From Phytoseiulus persimilis (Eukaryota; Arthropoda; Arachnida; Mesostigmata; Phytoseiidae), in assembly GCA_037576195.1 (NCBI GenBank), contig CM075103.1, positions 29,906,723-29,970,722 on the forward strand: 64,000 nt of DNA, given 5' to 3'. The translations under genes were made by a program, and so were the position numbers. Within the stretch, counting starts at the first letter, position 1. The number at the start of each line of letters is the position of its first letter. Below are positions 13,801 to 26,180 of the stretch, piece by piece. Below the pieces are notes generated by a model, which was not told where the DNA came from, made no database searches, and saw only the letters and a program-made list of their open reading frames with translations.

Positions 13801-16011
13801 GCGAATATATGAATGGAATTCATCGCGAGCCGATGAGATAAGACCGCCCACTCTGAGCTTGATACGACAACAGATCCGCTCCGACGAGTTGAGCCTGGTG
13901 GCTGCTTTCACGGACACTGATCTCGTGCAAACTTCACGGGCTGTTCGTTGGTCTAGACCAGGAGCTGACAAACAAAACTCATGGACATAATCTGGATCAG
14001 CCGAAGATTCTTAGATAACCGTACGTTCGAAAAAAGAGTAATTAGATAAAAGAGCTCTAATCATCAAGTGGTCGCGAAAGAACGCGATGCTGAGTGGATC
14101 CGATCCGTCAACCAACCTTTGGTTCGGTCCTTGGAATGTCGAAAAGTGAATGAGATTTCTTCGCGCGATGGAAAATCGGAAAATGTTCCGGAGCGCGCGA
14201 ATCAGCGTCAGAAAACAGAAGACCGAGGGCAACGATACGAGCGAGTGCGGAGCATGTTACTCGCATATTCTCCCGTCGCGCACTCCCATCGCGAGCCATG
14301 GTTCCCGTGCTTCCATCGTCTGGAAGAGTGAGAACAGTGGCTACCTCCTCCTGAAACGATTTCGAGAATATAAATTTTTAGAAACCTGCCTTGGGAGTTT
14401 GAGAGTGTTGATCGAACCGATCAGATCCGTAGACATGCGTCCATTTCCCCTTGGATAGTCTCATTCTCCCCAGTTTAGCTTCGATTGTTCAGAGGCCTCG
14501 TCTGGCTTTGTTAGGGATGGATGCATCTCCGGATCATAGAGGACCTTTTCATGTCAGGGCTGAGCAAGTTCTGCAGACACTGGTCGCAGTTCCTGAGTTC
14601 ATGACGGTTCGTTAAATACTGCATTCCTCGGCGTCCACACCTTTCTGATAATGACGAGCCCAGCTCCCTCGCAGAAGATCCCTCGGAAACAGACATCCCT
14701 GGAGAAGGACTACGAGATCTTTCGCCCTAGGGCCTTTTTCCTGCTCTCAACAATATTTCTCGGAACACCAGATTGGCAAAGGGAAAATGCATCAACATTT
14801 TTCTCGTTGGGGCATCCGAACAGATTGAAACCGACACGAATAATGCAGAATCCTGTTGTCGATAGAAACTCACTCCATCACTGACCGCGATTTTCCATCC
14901 TTTTGTTTCAACTGGAATCGACTCAAATAGAAAATCCAGAAAATTCGTTCAAAACGGGCGATACCGGAGCCCGATTCAATCAGCACCGGAATCGGATGAT
15001 TCAATGAAGCCCACTGTTCCGATGAGAAAAGACAAGGTGCTCAGGGAAGCCATGGAATGAAATTTGGAAGATTATATCATTTAAGTTCGCGAGAAGGACG
15101 CGAGACGACGAGGGGACGTCGGCGACATGAGATTCCAAGGTCGAAGCCAATAATAATCCGGCGAGCACAGTTGATGTATCCGACGCAATTAAATACCACC
15201 GCTACTCGGTCGATAAATCGACAAACAGGGAAATAAAGGAGAAAGCCGCAATGATTTATTTTCATCTGACGACGAGGTCGATCGATCGATCGATCGAGCG
15301 CTGATGAAAAACGCGGTCGTCGACTACGTCACTACTGCGAAACGTGAGCGCGTGTTCGCCGGCGGACTGTCAAGTTCCCAATTCCGGGAACAGTCACCGC
15401 AACAAATGCCGCTCGGAAGACGGATTGTTGTTCCATCTTCCGATAGAAGCCGTGTTATTACCGCGATAAACAAAGGGGAAAACCGGCGGCGAATTGAAAT
15501 TTTGTATCAAATAACACCACTATGATCGAACGGAACGGACCGTACGTGGATGGACGTCTCTTTCGTGAATCATTCGCTCCCGTCTATCCGTAATCAGCGA
15601 TCACAAATCAGCAACGCCTGCGTTGCCGATCAGGTGCCGTTTCATGATCGACGAACAAGCTCCTTTCGTCGTCATTGCCAGCCGAGTCGAGGAAATTGAT
15701 TTGATCATGGCAGGTATAGAGGTACCGATCAACGCCCTATAATTGAATATTTCATGCAAATTTCCAGTAAATCGATGTTTCGCAAGTTGGTTTTTCATCG
15801 TGTTGGACTTCTTGAAGATCTGGAATAGGTGGATCCGAATCAGCCAGAACACTCGATCCCGGTAGGAATCGATCTCGTTATTTTCATCGGTTCCGCCTCA
15901 ACCTCGCTATCATCTCCTACTCTTCCAGCCACTACTGGCTCCGATTCTCTTCATCTTAATTTCGTTCCATAGAAATCTACAGCCGACATAAATTACACGG
16001 GGGAAATCATT
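7827..16011. other. Gene-poor stretch
   Basis: About 8 kb without a supported gene. Isolated splice-like sites occur, such as tgcttcag near 8610 and gtaagt near 13614, but they cannot be combined into a consistent gene. The longest open frame is 150 codons (9347-9799, minus) and has no recognisable domain. A GATC tetranucleotide run lies at about 15278-15297. Confidence 0.45.
15278..15297. repeat. (GATC)n microsatellite
   Basis: Four to five tandem copies of the self-complementary tetranucleotide GATC (equivalently ATCG) are visible. The same unit recurs at about 20818 and 23690 in this window. Confidence 0.8.
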
Positions 16012-16405
16012 CTAATCGCGAAATTCCGTGTCGAGTACTCCTTCTTTTTCTTCTCGTTTGGAAGAGACAGCCACGCGGGCGACCGGAGCCACAAGGAAGC
16101 AAACGTAGATAAGCCGCCGTGGCCGCTTCAGCTGCCAGTCCGATAAAGTTATCATGCGAAATTGCTTTCCGTGCGGGAATTCGTTGAGATCCGTCGTCGT
16201 ACACTTTCGATATTCGATACCGAGTGAGTTTCCTTCGGCTGTCTGAAGTACTGTCCCCGCTCCGCTCGTCTCCGCTCCTTCAACTTCGTTGAAAGCCACA
16301 TCCGGGGCTTCGAGCAGTTTGGGGAGGGAGACGCGCCTGAGAAACGATACCCCGAGGGTTCATAACGGAGAACTCACGCAATTTTCTGCATGAGTTGACA
16401 TATTG
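16012..16405 (-). CDS. Candidate small gene or terminal exons, unknown function
   Basis: On the minus strand an acceptor (tcgtttctcag, ending at 16337) opens an exon (16336-16012) of one base plus 107 codons and a TAG stop. A donor GTGAGT directly upstream (16377-16372) would join it in frame to a mini-exon (16405-16378) with an in-frame ATG, giving a protein that starts MQKIARVSLPKLLEAPDV. It has an acidic first half, then a basic linker, a short hydrophobic stretch (LIYVCFLVAPVARVAV) and a charged tail. The implied intron is only 41 bases, which is short for an animal, and no family is recognised. It may equally be the end of a longer gene lying to the right, or chance. Confidence 0.22.
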
Positions 16406-19400
16406 CTGAGAATGTGCTACAACTTGCTGAAAATGTGCAGTGGGTTTTTCATGCTTCCTCTCGACTCAATATTCATTACGTGCTGAAATGGCGCGTCGTC
16501 ACTCCTTCTCATAGTGTGGCTCCTATCGCGACTCTTATGATCTTCGCTGTCATCCGTTATCCGCTCGTATACAAGTATCTATTCGAGCGTCTGTACGTAC
16601 GTCCTCTCGCTCCTCCGTTATCTATCTATATCTTCAAGGGAAGACGACTGTAAATTACGCGAGTTCCGCAGCGCGTGGTGACTCGGTGAGCTCGTAAAAC
16701 GCTTGATAACTTTTCTGAACTCCTTCAATCGTTCTCTCTTTCCCCGCCCGTTTCCTTGACGTTTCGCGATCAGTGACGATTCGTGCTCCGGTTTCGTCGT
16801 TCTGTGAATTTTTTCCCACTTTTTCTTCTTGCGCGAATCTCTCGTTTTCTCAGATGCTCACGATTGTCGCCAAGTGATTGATTCGCGGATTTTCCGCTAT
16901 ATTTTATCCGTCGTTCAAAGTCTCGAAAGCGATGACAGAGATTACGCTTCCAGTCGGGGTAACGCGTTGTCACGCATTCGGCTGATCGCTCGTCAGTTTC
17001 ATAGAAGTATCGCGGTTTCAAACGGGTTTCGTGGAACTGAATCTCTCACGAATGATCATGGTCTCTGAGGAAATCTCCCATTCCTCTAGGGTTCGAGTCC
17101 CGCGACTGACTGGGAAACGAACCAAATGAGTGAAGGTTAGAGTTCGGAGACCGATTTCGCCGATGACGCGATGTGAGAGGCGCCGAATCCAGACGGCGTG
17201 AGTGAGTCCAACGAGCTGAGAACGATGATGTTGCCAAGCAAGCGTGTCAAATGACGTGCATTGAATCGGAAGAGCATATGAATGAGTACATGTCAATGAC
17301 ACGCTGCGACCCATGAGGATCTCGCGGCCTGTGTGTGCGTTCTTCTGGTCACGCTTCCAGCAGTGTGAAGCGCAAGCGAAGACTCGTCCTCTCGTTCCGA
17401 ACCTCCGTCCGATTTCAATCGACTTCGCTCTCAAAGCAACAGGAGCAACCTAGAATCTGCCTCCGGAAAAGACTGGAAACAGCGATGGGATTCGAGATCC
17501 TCACGACGGGAAATCGATGTCCTCCTTGATTTGTCATCGCACGGAATCACTCGGTGTCACGGTTCTCTCCGTCTCTGAATCCGACCCCTTTGTCAGGCCA
17601 AATGCCTCCGATCCCCTTGAAGGCTCCGTCGGAATTTCCAGTGCGGTCCGATGTCGACCACCTGTCAAAAAGCCAGAAGGAGCACGTGAGAGTCACGCAA
17701 ATCGCGCAAGGGAATTCTCGAATTTGCCTCGGATCGTTTTCGTGACTGAAGGCTCATCGGGACCGATGCGCCCAATGAGCGAGTGTCGCCAATTTCGTTG
17801 ACGAGAGCGGAATCGTCGGCCGGCGGGCGAGATCGAGTGCCGGAACGGGAGAGCTCTTTTACTGATTAAATTGACAACCTATACACTCACTTAGTCACTC
17901 ACTCATCGACTCACCAAATCATCCGACGGCGCTGGTCCTCCTGCGCTCGAACGATCGCAAACCACGTCCAGAGCTCGGCGCTCTGAGCGTCCTCACGGAT
18001 CCCGGAGGACGCTGCGCATACTCTGCGGATCGTGATTCACTGATTCGAATGATCGAGAGCGGCGCCGATCGACCGATTCCGCGATGATGATGATTATCGT
18101 GATCATCATCATTATTCGGGCAGACGATTGATGCCGATCAGAGCCAAGTAAATGCATACAGCGAACAAGTTGGGCGAACGAGTCTCGCAACGAGCGCTAT
18201 TCCTCGGAACGGAACACAGCGTGGCCAGCACTCGTCGTATATTAATATCAGTGGTGGTCGCCAACGACGATGACGGAAACAAGCCCGCCCCGCCTTCGAT
18301 CACCGAGATTAAATGCGGCACAATTTATTTTCAAAAGGTAATTAGCCTCGACGCTTGTTCAAGCCATCCAGCACGACAGGCACGCTGGGGTGCCGGGCTC
18401 AATCGATGGCGAGGTTGTTCCACGACAAATACTACTTGAAGCCATCGAGGATGCGTTAACTTTCGTCTCCACCACGTAGAGCGAATATATGACGCCCTCG
18501 AGTTCTCGAAGAATTATCATCTGCTTTATTGATGTCGTGATTTCGTTGCCAAAGAGCTTGAGAATGGTCTCATTCGTCGTTAGCATCAATGAAGTCACAA
18601 CGAGGGAATGTAGTGCAAACAAAACATCAGACTGGGTGAACTGCCCCATCCCGCGCTATTCTTTGGACAATTATAATTCATCAGCGGATCAAATGAGCGA
18701 TTGATGATTGCTCGAGTCGTGGATTGTATCTCGATGTGCGATCAGTAACCACGATCCCTACCGTTGACGCTCTTGTATGTCTCCTATGCTTCCACTTCGT
18801 AAATCGTTCTCGTGGCTCCCGAGCTCCCCGGAAAAATGCCGGAACACGTACCTTCGGATCCACGATTGAGTCGGGACCGAAACTCGGTACGACGGGTTGG
18901 AGAAGCTCTTAGTGAGGGCAGGTGTTTGAGAAATATAGGCTGGATGTCCCTGGACCAGTATTCGGTCCGACGGAGGACGTCGAGTTTCCTTCCGTTCTCG
19001 TAGCTGTAACGATCATTGATAGATCCAATGCACGTTTCATTAGTCCAGAGATAATTCAAGATCAGTCGATCTGACACCTGCGAGCTGCGTCGCTCGAAAT
19101 ATTTATGGAGCCGAACAGTAATCGATGCGAGAAAAAAACTCCGATGAGGTGATAAACGTTTGTTTACAATAATCCCGTCCGCTGTTTTTATCGGCGGAAA
19201 TAAATCGCGCCGATATTCGGTGTCGAGCTAGAAACATGACTTTCGTTGTGAGCCGGATTCCTTGTGGTGTGGTAGCAAGAACATCGCTTTGTGAATCAGC
19301 GTCGTAAACTGTGTTTACTTGGACGCGACTCCGGAGTCGATTCGATCTTTCGATGCAAATATTCTAAATAAACAATCCAATTGAAAACATGGATGACGCT

Positions 19401-19504
19401 CAGACGCAGTTCAGACATAAAGAACTCCTCCACTGAGCGCGACCGTTCACAAACCAGACCCGTCCTCCGGCACACTTCCCCCGTATTGGTATTTATTTAT
19501 CCTC
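16406..19504. other. Gene-poor stretch
   Basis: No supported gene. It contains a possible tRNA-derived SINE remnant around 17030-17130 and a GATGAT/ATCATC-rich patch near 18083-18118 that could fold on itself. Open frames of up to 138 codons are unconvincing. Confidence 0.45.
17030..17130 (+). repeat. Possible tRNA-derived SINE remnant
   Basis: The segment GGGTTCGAGTCCC at 17089-17101 matches the tRNA B-box (T-arm) consensus, and its flanking G and C triplets can pair as part of a T-stem. A TGGTCTCTGAGG-like block sits about 30 bases upstream, where the anticodon region would be. The A-box is degenerate and no acceptor stem is evident, so this is not a functional tRNA. A decayed SINE is the most likely reading. 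Confidence 0.3.
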
Positions 19505-19520
19505 ATATATATATATATAT
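19505..19520. repeat. (AT)8 microsatellite
   Basis: Eight AT dinucleotides lie about 30 bases beyond the stop codon of the minus-strand LINE fragment. This is the position expected for a simple-repeat tail of a non-LTR retrotransposon. Confidence 0.85.
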
Positions 19521-19548
19521 GACACTTTCGTTTCAGTGGCGAGTTGCC

Positions 19549-20043
19549 TCAGCGGATATTTGTAGTTTCTTTCTCGCACTGCTGTAGGAGTCTCTTGGTG
19601 TGGCCTGTCGTCTCTGAAGAGAGGTTTTCGTTGAGCCCCAGTCGATTTAGTGTTTCCTCTTCCTCGTGGTATATTTCGTTGCATTCCCAGATGACGTGGC
19701 TCAGGGTTTCCGGGTATACTCCACATCTAACGCATGTGGTATCTAATCCCGGTTCGGAGTTTTGTCTGAATTCTCTGGTCCTGAGCATACCTGCTCGGCT
19801 CAGTGCCAGCAGAGCCGAACCTCGACTGTTGTCGAACGGACTATTTCTATGTCCCATTCCAGTCGTGTGGGTTCGGTATCGGGTCAGGCTACTTTTGGTT
19901 CTAATCGAGCTTCTCCAGTTAGCCATTTCAGTTTCGCGTATCCTTTCCTTGATCGCTTTGTTGAATATCCCCTGTAGAGGTGTACCTAGTTCCGTGTACG
20001 TCAGTGTGCGTTTTTCGGAAGCTGCGGCACAACCTCGTTGAAC
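19549..20043 (-). mobile_element. 5'-truncated non-LTR (LINE) retrotransposon, ORF2 C-terminus
   Basis: A minus-strand frame of 164 codons runs from just after an in-frame TGA at 20046-20044 to a TGA at 19551-19549. Its last 100 residues look like the C-terminal tail of a LINE ORF2 protein. There is a LSRAGMLRTREFR-type block, then a zinc-knuckle TTCVRCGVYPETLSHVIWEC (C-x2-C-x8-H-x4-C), then a charged EEETLNRLGL segment. Such CCHC tails lie downstream of the reverse transcriptase or RNase H domains. Neither domain is present in this frame, and the stop at its 5' edge suggests truncation or decay. Beyond the stop come about 30 bases of 3' UTR and an (AT)n tract. The clade cannot be decided from this fragment. 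Confidence 0.65.
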
Positions 20044-20817
20044 TCAGCGTACAGCCGTTCCCGTGGTTATCGGAGTATGATTTCACGTCGACTTCTCGAA
20101 TGGAATGTATCGGTTCTGCAATGAACACATCAAAGATTCGGAGAGAAACTTCAACCAAACTCAGACTGAGAGTGTTAGCCGATCAGGAGCGGAAGAGGCG
20201 ATCATGGGAGCATGGATTGAAATTCCAGCTTATTTTTCGGCCACTGAAAGAGAAGTCCACCGCGCTACAGAAAATCCTTTCCGGCTGAGGGCTGGTAGTG
20301 GTCGTGGTGTTGGCATTGCGGTTGGTGGAACAATTCCAACTGATTGAGAGCCGGTGGAAGAGACAAAAGACTGCTCCACATTCACCATCGATGCACGTCG
20401 CTTTGTTGCCAGCCTTGGTCCGTCCTTCCGTTCGCTGATTTCCACCGAACGCCCGACCGTTCATCGGTCGCCAGGCCATTAAGCGAGTGAACGGTGTCAA
20501 ATGGGATCAAAAAATCTATCAAACACCAACGAATTGATATGGGCTCGAGCGGACGTCGACGACAGTGAGTGAGTGAATGATTCGATGCTGATGAATGCTC
20601 GCCAGTGGATGCAGTGGAATGAGAACGAGTCGAACATGGAAGTTCGATAGCTGTTACTCGCAGAAGGCAGACTGACAGACGAACTGCCCGACTCAATCGT
20701 TCGTTGGGTCGTTCTCGGACTGTTTTATTCTCTGGTAGATTGAGATTGATGACTTTATGACATTCTGGTGAACCAGTCACCGCAGCGGAGCGCCGTCGGT
20801 GGCGACAGTTAGTTTGC

Positions 20818-20837
20818 TCGATCGATCGATCGATCGG
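20818..20837. repeat. (GATC)n microsatellite
   Basis: Four or more tandem GATC units (tcgatcgatcgatcgatcgg) are visible directly. The run is near-identical to the one at about 15278. Confidence 0.8.
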
Positions 20838-23689
20838 CCGTTCGCGCTAGCGCAGCCACAGATGTATCATCGCTTCCACCTTCCCCATCTTCGCGTCTTC
20901 CATCGCAGTGATTGCAAGTGAAGAAGCGGGCCACCAGTGGAACGGCGTAGACTCGACGATTAATGTCCCGATCGCGTTTTCTTCTCCCCGTTCGAAGCGT
21001 ACTCTGACGCGGAACGCCGTACGGGATGATCGAATCTCTGATCGAAAAGCTGTTCGATTGATCGATCGAACGAGAGCGTCGCCTGTCGGCATCGCCATGG
21101 AAACACTCACGTGACGAAATCATCATGTTCAGAGAACTGGGATTTGGCGCTCAATGAGAGGAAACGCTCAGAAAACCCCCTCTGAGTGATTCGAGTCGTT
21201 TTTCGCATTGCTCTCATTCTCTGCTCATCTGAGCTTTTCTGGAACACGTAAAACTTCACAGGAGCAATCGATTGACTTTTGGGGAAACAACTGTCGTCCA
21301 TTATGATTACGCTGTCGAAGTCTTCCGTCATGATCCTACGCGATCAACGATCGTAAATCCCAGTTCAATGCTCCTTGCAGCGCTTTCTCAATTTTCTACT
21401 CCCCGAACGGCGTCTTCATCCGAGATGGACTCGAGCTCTTCCATCTTGTCCTTTACCTCATTCCCGCCAAAAGAAAATACGTCGAGATAAACGTTTCGCA
21501 AGGAGGACCCCAGGCCGAGGTTGCTCGTGGTACTCGTGTAGCGTGTTCTCTCCGGGCAAGTTACAACTCAGAGCTTCGATCGATCCAGTGAGCGAAGAAT
21601 TGACTGATCGCGAACCTGGGACGCGGATGAGTTGCCCCGCTAGTCTTTAAACTCGCAAATGATACGGCAATGAGGATATTGGTGGATGAATCAACAGATT
21701 GATCGCTCATTGTTCGATTGTCGATCCTACGTCCATCCACGGTGACTTTCGATGAACTTGAATATTCCCCACAGGAACTCGGAGCGTACTTCGATTTGGA
21801 GGCCTCGTATCATTAGAATTAACTCGTCTGTCCGACGTATTATTGACTCCCTGATTGCTGGATGGGATACGTGATTGATGGCTAGAGCTCAGGAGCTCGA
21901 CGATTACCTAATGGACAACTCATTTTTCCTCCTTCGATTCCAGCTTAAATTTCAGCAGCTAAACTGTCCATCAATCGGTCGAATAGTGGCTGGCCCATGA
22001 ATCTGATCCACTCGGTTCTTGTCCCTCCTGTCCTGGTTTGACCGTCGATCGAGCCGACGACTCGAGTCCGGAGCCGGTCACCAAGGGAGCGAGTTGCCAA
22101 GCTGGTCTCATGCGTGCTTGATTGCTTCGTCGCCTTTCTATCAATCCGGCTCTGCTCCGCCACGATCGGTGGTTGGAAAACAAGGCGAAGACGCTAACAA
22201 TTAATTTGGAGAAATATTGCTTCGCTCAACACTGTTGCCGCTGCTCGCCGTGGTTGCGTGGATTGTGCTGGGATTGTCTAAATTGGATGTCCAGAATGAT
22301 CAACGACCGCTCCAACGGAGTTATTAGTGAGCCTGTTGATGTTGTTGTTGATGCTCTTCATCTCGGTTCCGCCGCGGCTGCTGATGTAGTCGTTGGAGGC
22401 GGCAGCAGCAGCTTGGACGTCAGACAGACCGTCAGCACCATTCGAACGATGGAAACATCTATGGACGCTATCAAACAAGCGGATCGATCTTCTAGTTTTT
22501 TTTAGTTCGTGAGTGCACGCCATCTGCCGTTTGAGATTGATCTGAGCGAGTGAAATTTTCTGCGTGCCCAACGCTCAGTCGGTCGCCCTTTTGCTGAGCT
22601 GTCTGCTTCGTTGCCCACTCTGTTTTTTGGTGTGCTTTGATCTCCGAGCTGCTGCCTACTTCTTGCCGACGAGCTCTTCAGGACGTAGAATCGATCATGC
22701 CGGGGCTGATGCCGGAACTTCGTTCTCGGCCCGAGCTCTTCGTTATCGAGTCGAATTCGCTATTTGTAGCTACATCGAATCTGAGGAGTTGCGTTTCCCG
22801 CAGACCGGATGCTCCGCCAGCCATTCGAGGACCTGGTGCTGTCGAATCGAGAATTCGTGGTCGACGCTGAGGAACTTGAGGATACTTGAGAGACGTCCAG
22901 GAGATGCGCATTCTCCGCGCTTTATGCATCCTACCATCCTACTAGCACCACTCCCCCCACCGCAAACTTTCAGTGCGGTGCAAACGACTGAAAATCCATT
23001 GTCTGCACGATGTCTGTCCGGGATATGCTCTCCGAGTCTCCGCGCTGTTTCCCCTCAATGCTCACTAGGCGGCCGGCTCTTCTCTGCGCGACTCAAAGAG
23101 TGGTGTGTGTCTGTTCGAATCAAATCTGTGGCATTCATGGAATCCCGTCGCTCGGACGATCGTGCTCACAACTGTGGAGACGGAAGAGATGAGACGTGTC
23201 CCGCTTCGAGGTCTCTAATAGGGCCCGTACAGCATTCATACACAGTGTCCAAACTCGATCCGCAGCTCCCGGATCCGTCAAGCGTTCTAGAAAGTCCTCG
23301 GCGTTCGAGTCCATTCTTCGGTTCAACCTCCTGGATTATTCAGCAACGGAGACCCGTATCCCCCGGAGGAGGTCGACTTTCCGCAGCCCAATCCACGAAG
23401 CCTAGCCGGAATCCGTGCTCGACACAGTGGAGACGGGGACCGGGGCTTTCGGGCTGACCTCGAATCTTTCATCCGAACCAGATCCGGAGATAGATCGATA
23501 TCAAAACGAAATGAATCCCGTTCTCCCATTCCTGCTGTCCAGAAGCTGATCGACTTTCGGAAGGTGATCGAGTCTCCATTCGGTCGAGTTGATGTCCGAA
23601 CAGAAAATGAAAAAAATGGCGTCCGACACAAGTCATTTCACTCAGGAGCCTTCTCTGTTTCTATCGGACCTAATCACCAGTCGTGTTCC

Positions 23690-23825
23690 CTCTGATCGAT
23701 CGCCTGATCGATCCATCGTCTGATCTATCTATCTACCGCTTCCTCGGTGGACTTGATCGATCCCTCTGCTCGTCGCTGCTCGCATGATCCGACGATCGAT
23801 CGATGGATCGCTCGCTCGCTCGATG
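23690..23825. repeat. GATC/ATCT-rich simple-sequence cluster
   Basis: An interrupted array of GATCGATC, GATCTATCTATC and CGATCGATCGATGG units ends in (CTCG)n. It is compositionally distinct from its flanks and probably a decayed compound microsatellite. Confidence 0.7.
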
Positions 23826-26180
23826 AACGATTCTTCCTCTTCATACCTAGCTGAGGTGACGCCTTACTGATTCATTCTTCCTCATCGATTTATGGTCGTC
23901 CAAGTCGTCGGGATCATGCGCAATAACTCAACCACCGAAGTATCGGAATTGAAACGATCGATTAATGAAAAGAGAAAGAACCATCATTAGACCACTGCTG
24001 CTCCTGCTGATGTTGAGGTCGACGCTAAAAGCAGCGGTTTACCCGTCAGTACCGAAATCCGCGCTAATGTCGGCGCTTGCCAAAACACCGGTCGGCCTGC
24101 CGGCGCTGGAGCCGGAGCCCGTATCATAGATGAGACAGAGGTCAGAAATGATTAAAATGCTAATATAACTCGTGCGCCGCCGCGTGATTCGCTCTCCCGG
24201 TCCAGCACCATTTTTTAATATTTTTGTTCCTCGCGTTAACGTTCCATTTCATCTGATCAGCAGTACGCCGTGCCATCCTATTCCAATTAACAACGCACTT
24301 CTGCAGCCGTGACTTAGTCCTCAGAAACAGAAATCATCTGACGTTATCACTGGCCATCTCCGACTTCCCGACGGAGGGTCCCGTAACTTGCCCACGAATC
24401 CCAATCGTCGCGACAGAGAGTGTCGTTCCTGTCGGCTCCAAGACAGCATCGTTCGGATTCGTAAAGCTCGAGGAACTCCGAAACCTTTCGGGCAGGGATT
24501 TCCACTTTGAAATCGATCAACGGTCGGACAAGCTGAACGAGTGCTCGCAGGATTTATTGAGGGGAAGTATTGGTTCAGAGTGACGAGAAGACCACCTCAC
24601 GGATCCACCGGTCGGCTGTCAGACATTTACGCACGGAGTCGATTCATCTCACAGCGAGCAACAAGCCCGCGAGTTATTCGCGCTGCGAGCCGACAGAGGA
24701 AATCCGAATAATATCCTAATTTTTCTTCCTCCTTCTTAGAGCTTTCGTCCGAAAGTCCAATTCGTTTTCGTATCTCATCAGCGAGCTTCCCGACATCGAC
24801 AAAGGCCGCGCACCGAAATTTGTTTTCCGATCTTGGGGATCCCTGCGCCCACTGCAAAGAACGAAAGATGATTCGGATTTTCTCGATTCAAGAGCTCCGT
24901 CAGCTCTCTTACTCCGAGCGGAAGAGTCTGCGGCTAGAAACGTCTCGGACACAACTGTACCCAAGTCCCGTGTGAACGTCGGTCCTCGTGAGTTTTTCAA
25001 CACGATGCCAGATGCCCAAACCACGGCATTTCCGCGGCACGTTGTCCAAAGTTTCGTATGGGCGACCCAGGTCTCAGAAGTATCCTTGACTCCTGCGTGT
25101 TTTTGGCTCAAAATCGATCTCGGTACTGACCCTGGTATTCGGAGCCCATCGATCGGGAGAGAACTTTGTCATCTTGCTTCCGTTGGAGCGACAGAGGGCC
25201 ATCCCTCCTGCTCCCTCGAGCCGCTCATGATCGCCCTCCCCCTCCCCGTCCCCCCGTCGTTGAATTTCGTTCGATTTCGTTGAGCAAACGGAGGAGAGCC
25301 GCGGCTGCCGTTGCTAGCGTGTGGGTTTAGTGAAAACAGGCAACAAACGTGTTAATAATGCCAGTCAAATTACAGCCATAAATTTGCTTCTCGTGCTGTT
25401 GTCAGCTAGGCCGACTCGTTCGGCGAAGATTTCCCCGCTCCTGATCGGCGTTCTCGCGAGCTCCCTCCGTTGTCGGCTTCGTGAAGTGACGGAAATTGAT
25501 GACTTCGTGAGGAGCTGGCTCGGTAATTGTTGCATGAGAAGAGACTACACGTTTCTTCAGATGGCATCGACGGTGTTTCTCTCCCTCATCCTTCTCTGTG
25601 GTGGTTTCGCTCGACAGCGGCGGCGAAAGTGATCCAGCCAGCACCAACGATTTGTTGGTCTTACGTCCTGCTCGGAGCGCATTGACATGAAATATGCGTC
25701 AATTAATGTGTTTACAACGCTCATTATTGATTATGGAGCCACGTTCGCAAATTACCGTCGAGCCCATTCTTCGATTCCCAATCGCAAGGTCGATTTATCG
25801 CTCGACGGCTCGAAGCGCCGATCTCTCGGTTCCGTCTCGCGATCGATGTTCATCTGTTCTCAATTCAGCGACTCGACCGGGTTCCCCACAGGATTCGCCG
25901 ACGCCCTGTTGCCGCGCAGCGGCAGGACAGTCCGGGACGAACGGCTGCAGTCAAGTGTCTGTTCAGGAGAGGGAACGAGAGTCGTTTTGGGAACAGGCTC
26001 CGGGAAGACCTACGAGTGGGAATCCAATGTGGTCACCTTAGTCAGTGCGCAGGTCTTGCGACGATCCTCGGTGAACGTTAAATTCTTCGACAAGGAGCCC
26101 CTTGACGTTGGAACGGAACGCTCCTGCACATCGGCTCCGGTGTCGTCCGCCAGGGCTTCTCGGGAACGTGGCCAGTGAAA

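Larger units (their letters stand above)
20044..26180. other. Gene-poor stretch upstream of the dehydrogenase pair
   Basis: No supported gene. GATC runs occur at about 20818-20837 and 23690-23825. The longest open frame in the window (22564-23457, plus, 297 codons, starting at GTG) lies here. Its translation is rich in serine and arginine, contains no domain, and overlaps shorter frames on both strands. An open frame at 25687-26175 with a stop at 26176-26178 ends two bases before the ATG of the first dehydrogenase and looks like upstream sequence rather than a separate gene. Confidence 0.45.

Noticed and set aside
17091..17100. A tRNA gene at the GTTCGAGTCC box
   Set aside because: No acceptor stem or anticodon arm could be paired. 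It is kept only as a possible SINE remnant.
22564..23457. 297-codon open frame on the plus strand, the longest in the window
   Set aside because: Starts at GTG, is Ser/Arg-rich with no domain, and overlaps other open frames on both strands. Possible exon-like pieces inside it read in different frames.
25687..26178. 163-codon ATG frame ending just before the first dehydrogenase, with a Walker-like GTGSGKT
   Set aside because: The GxGxGKT-like string has no surrounding NTPase features. The frame is probably 5' flank or UTR of the dehydrogenase.
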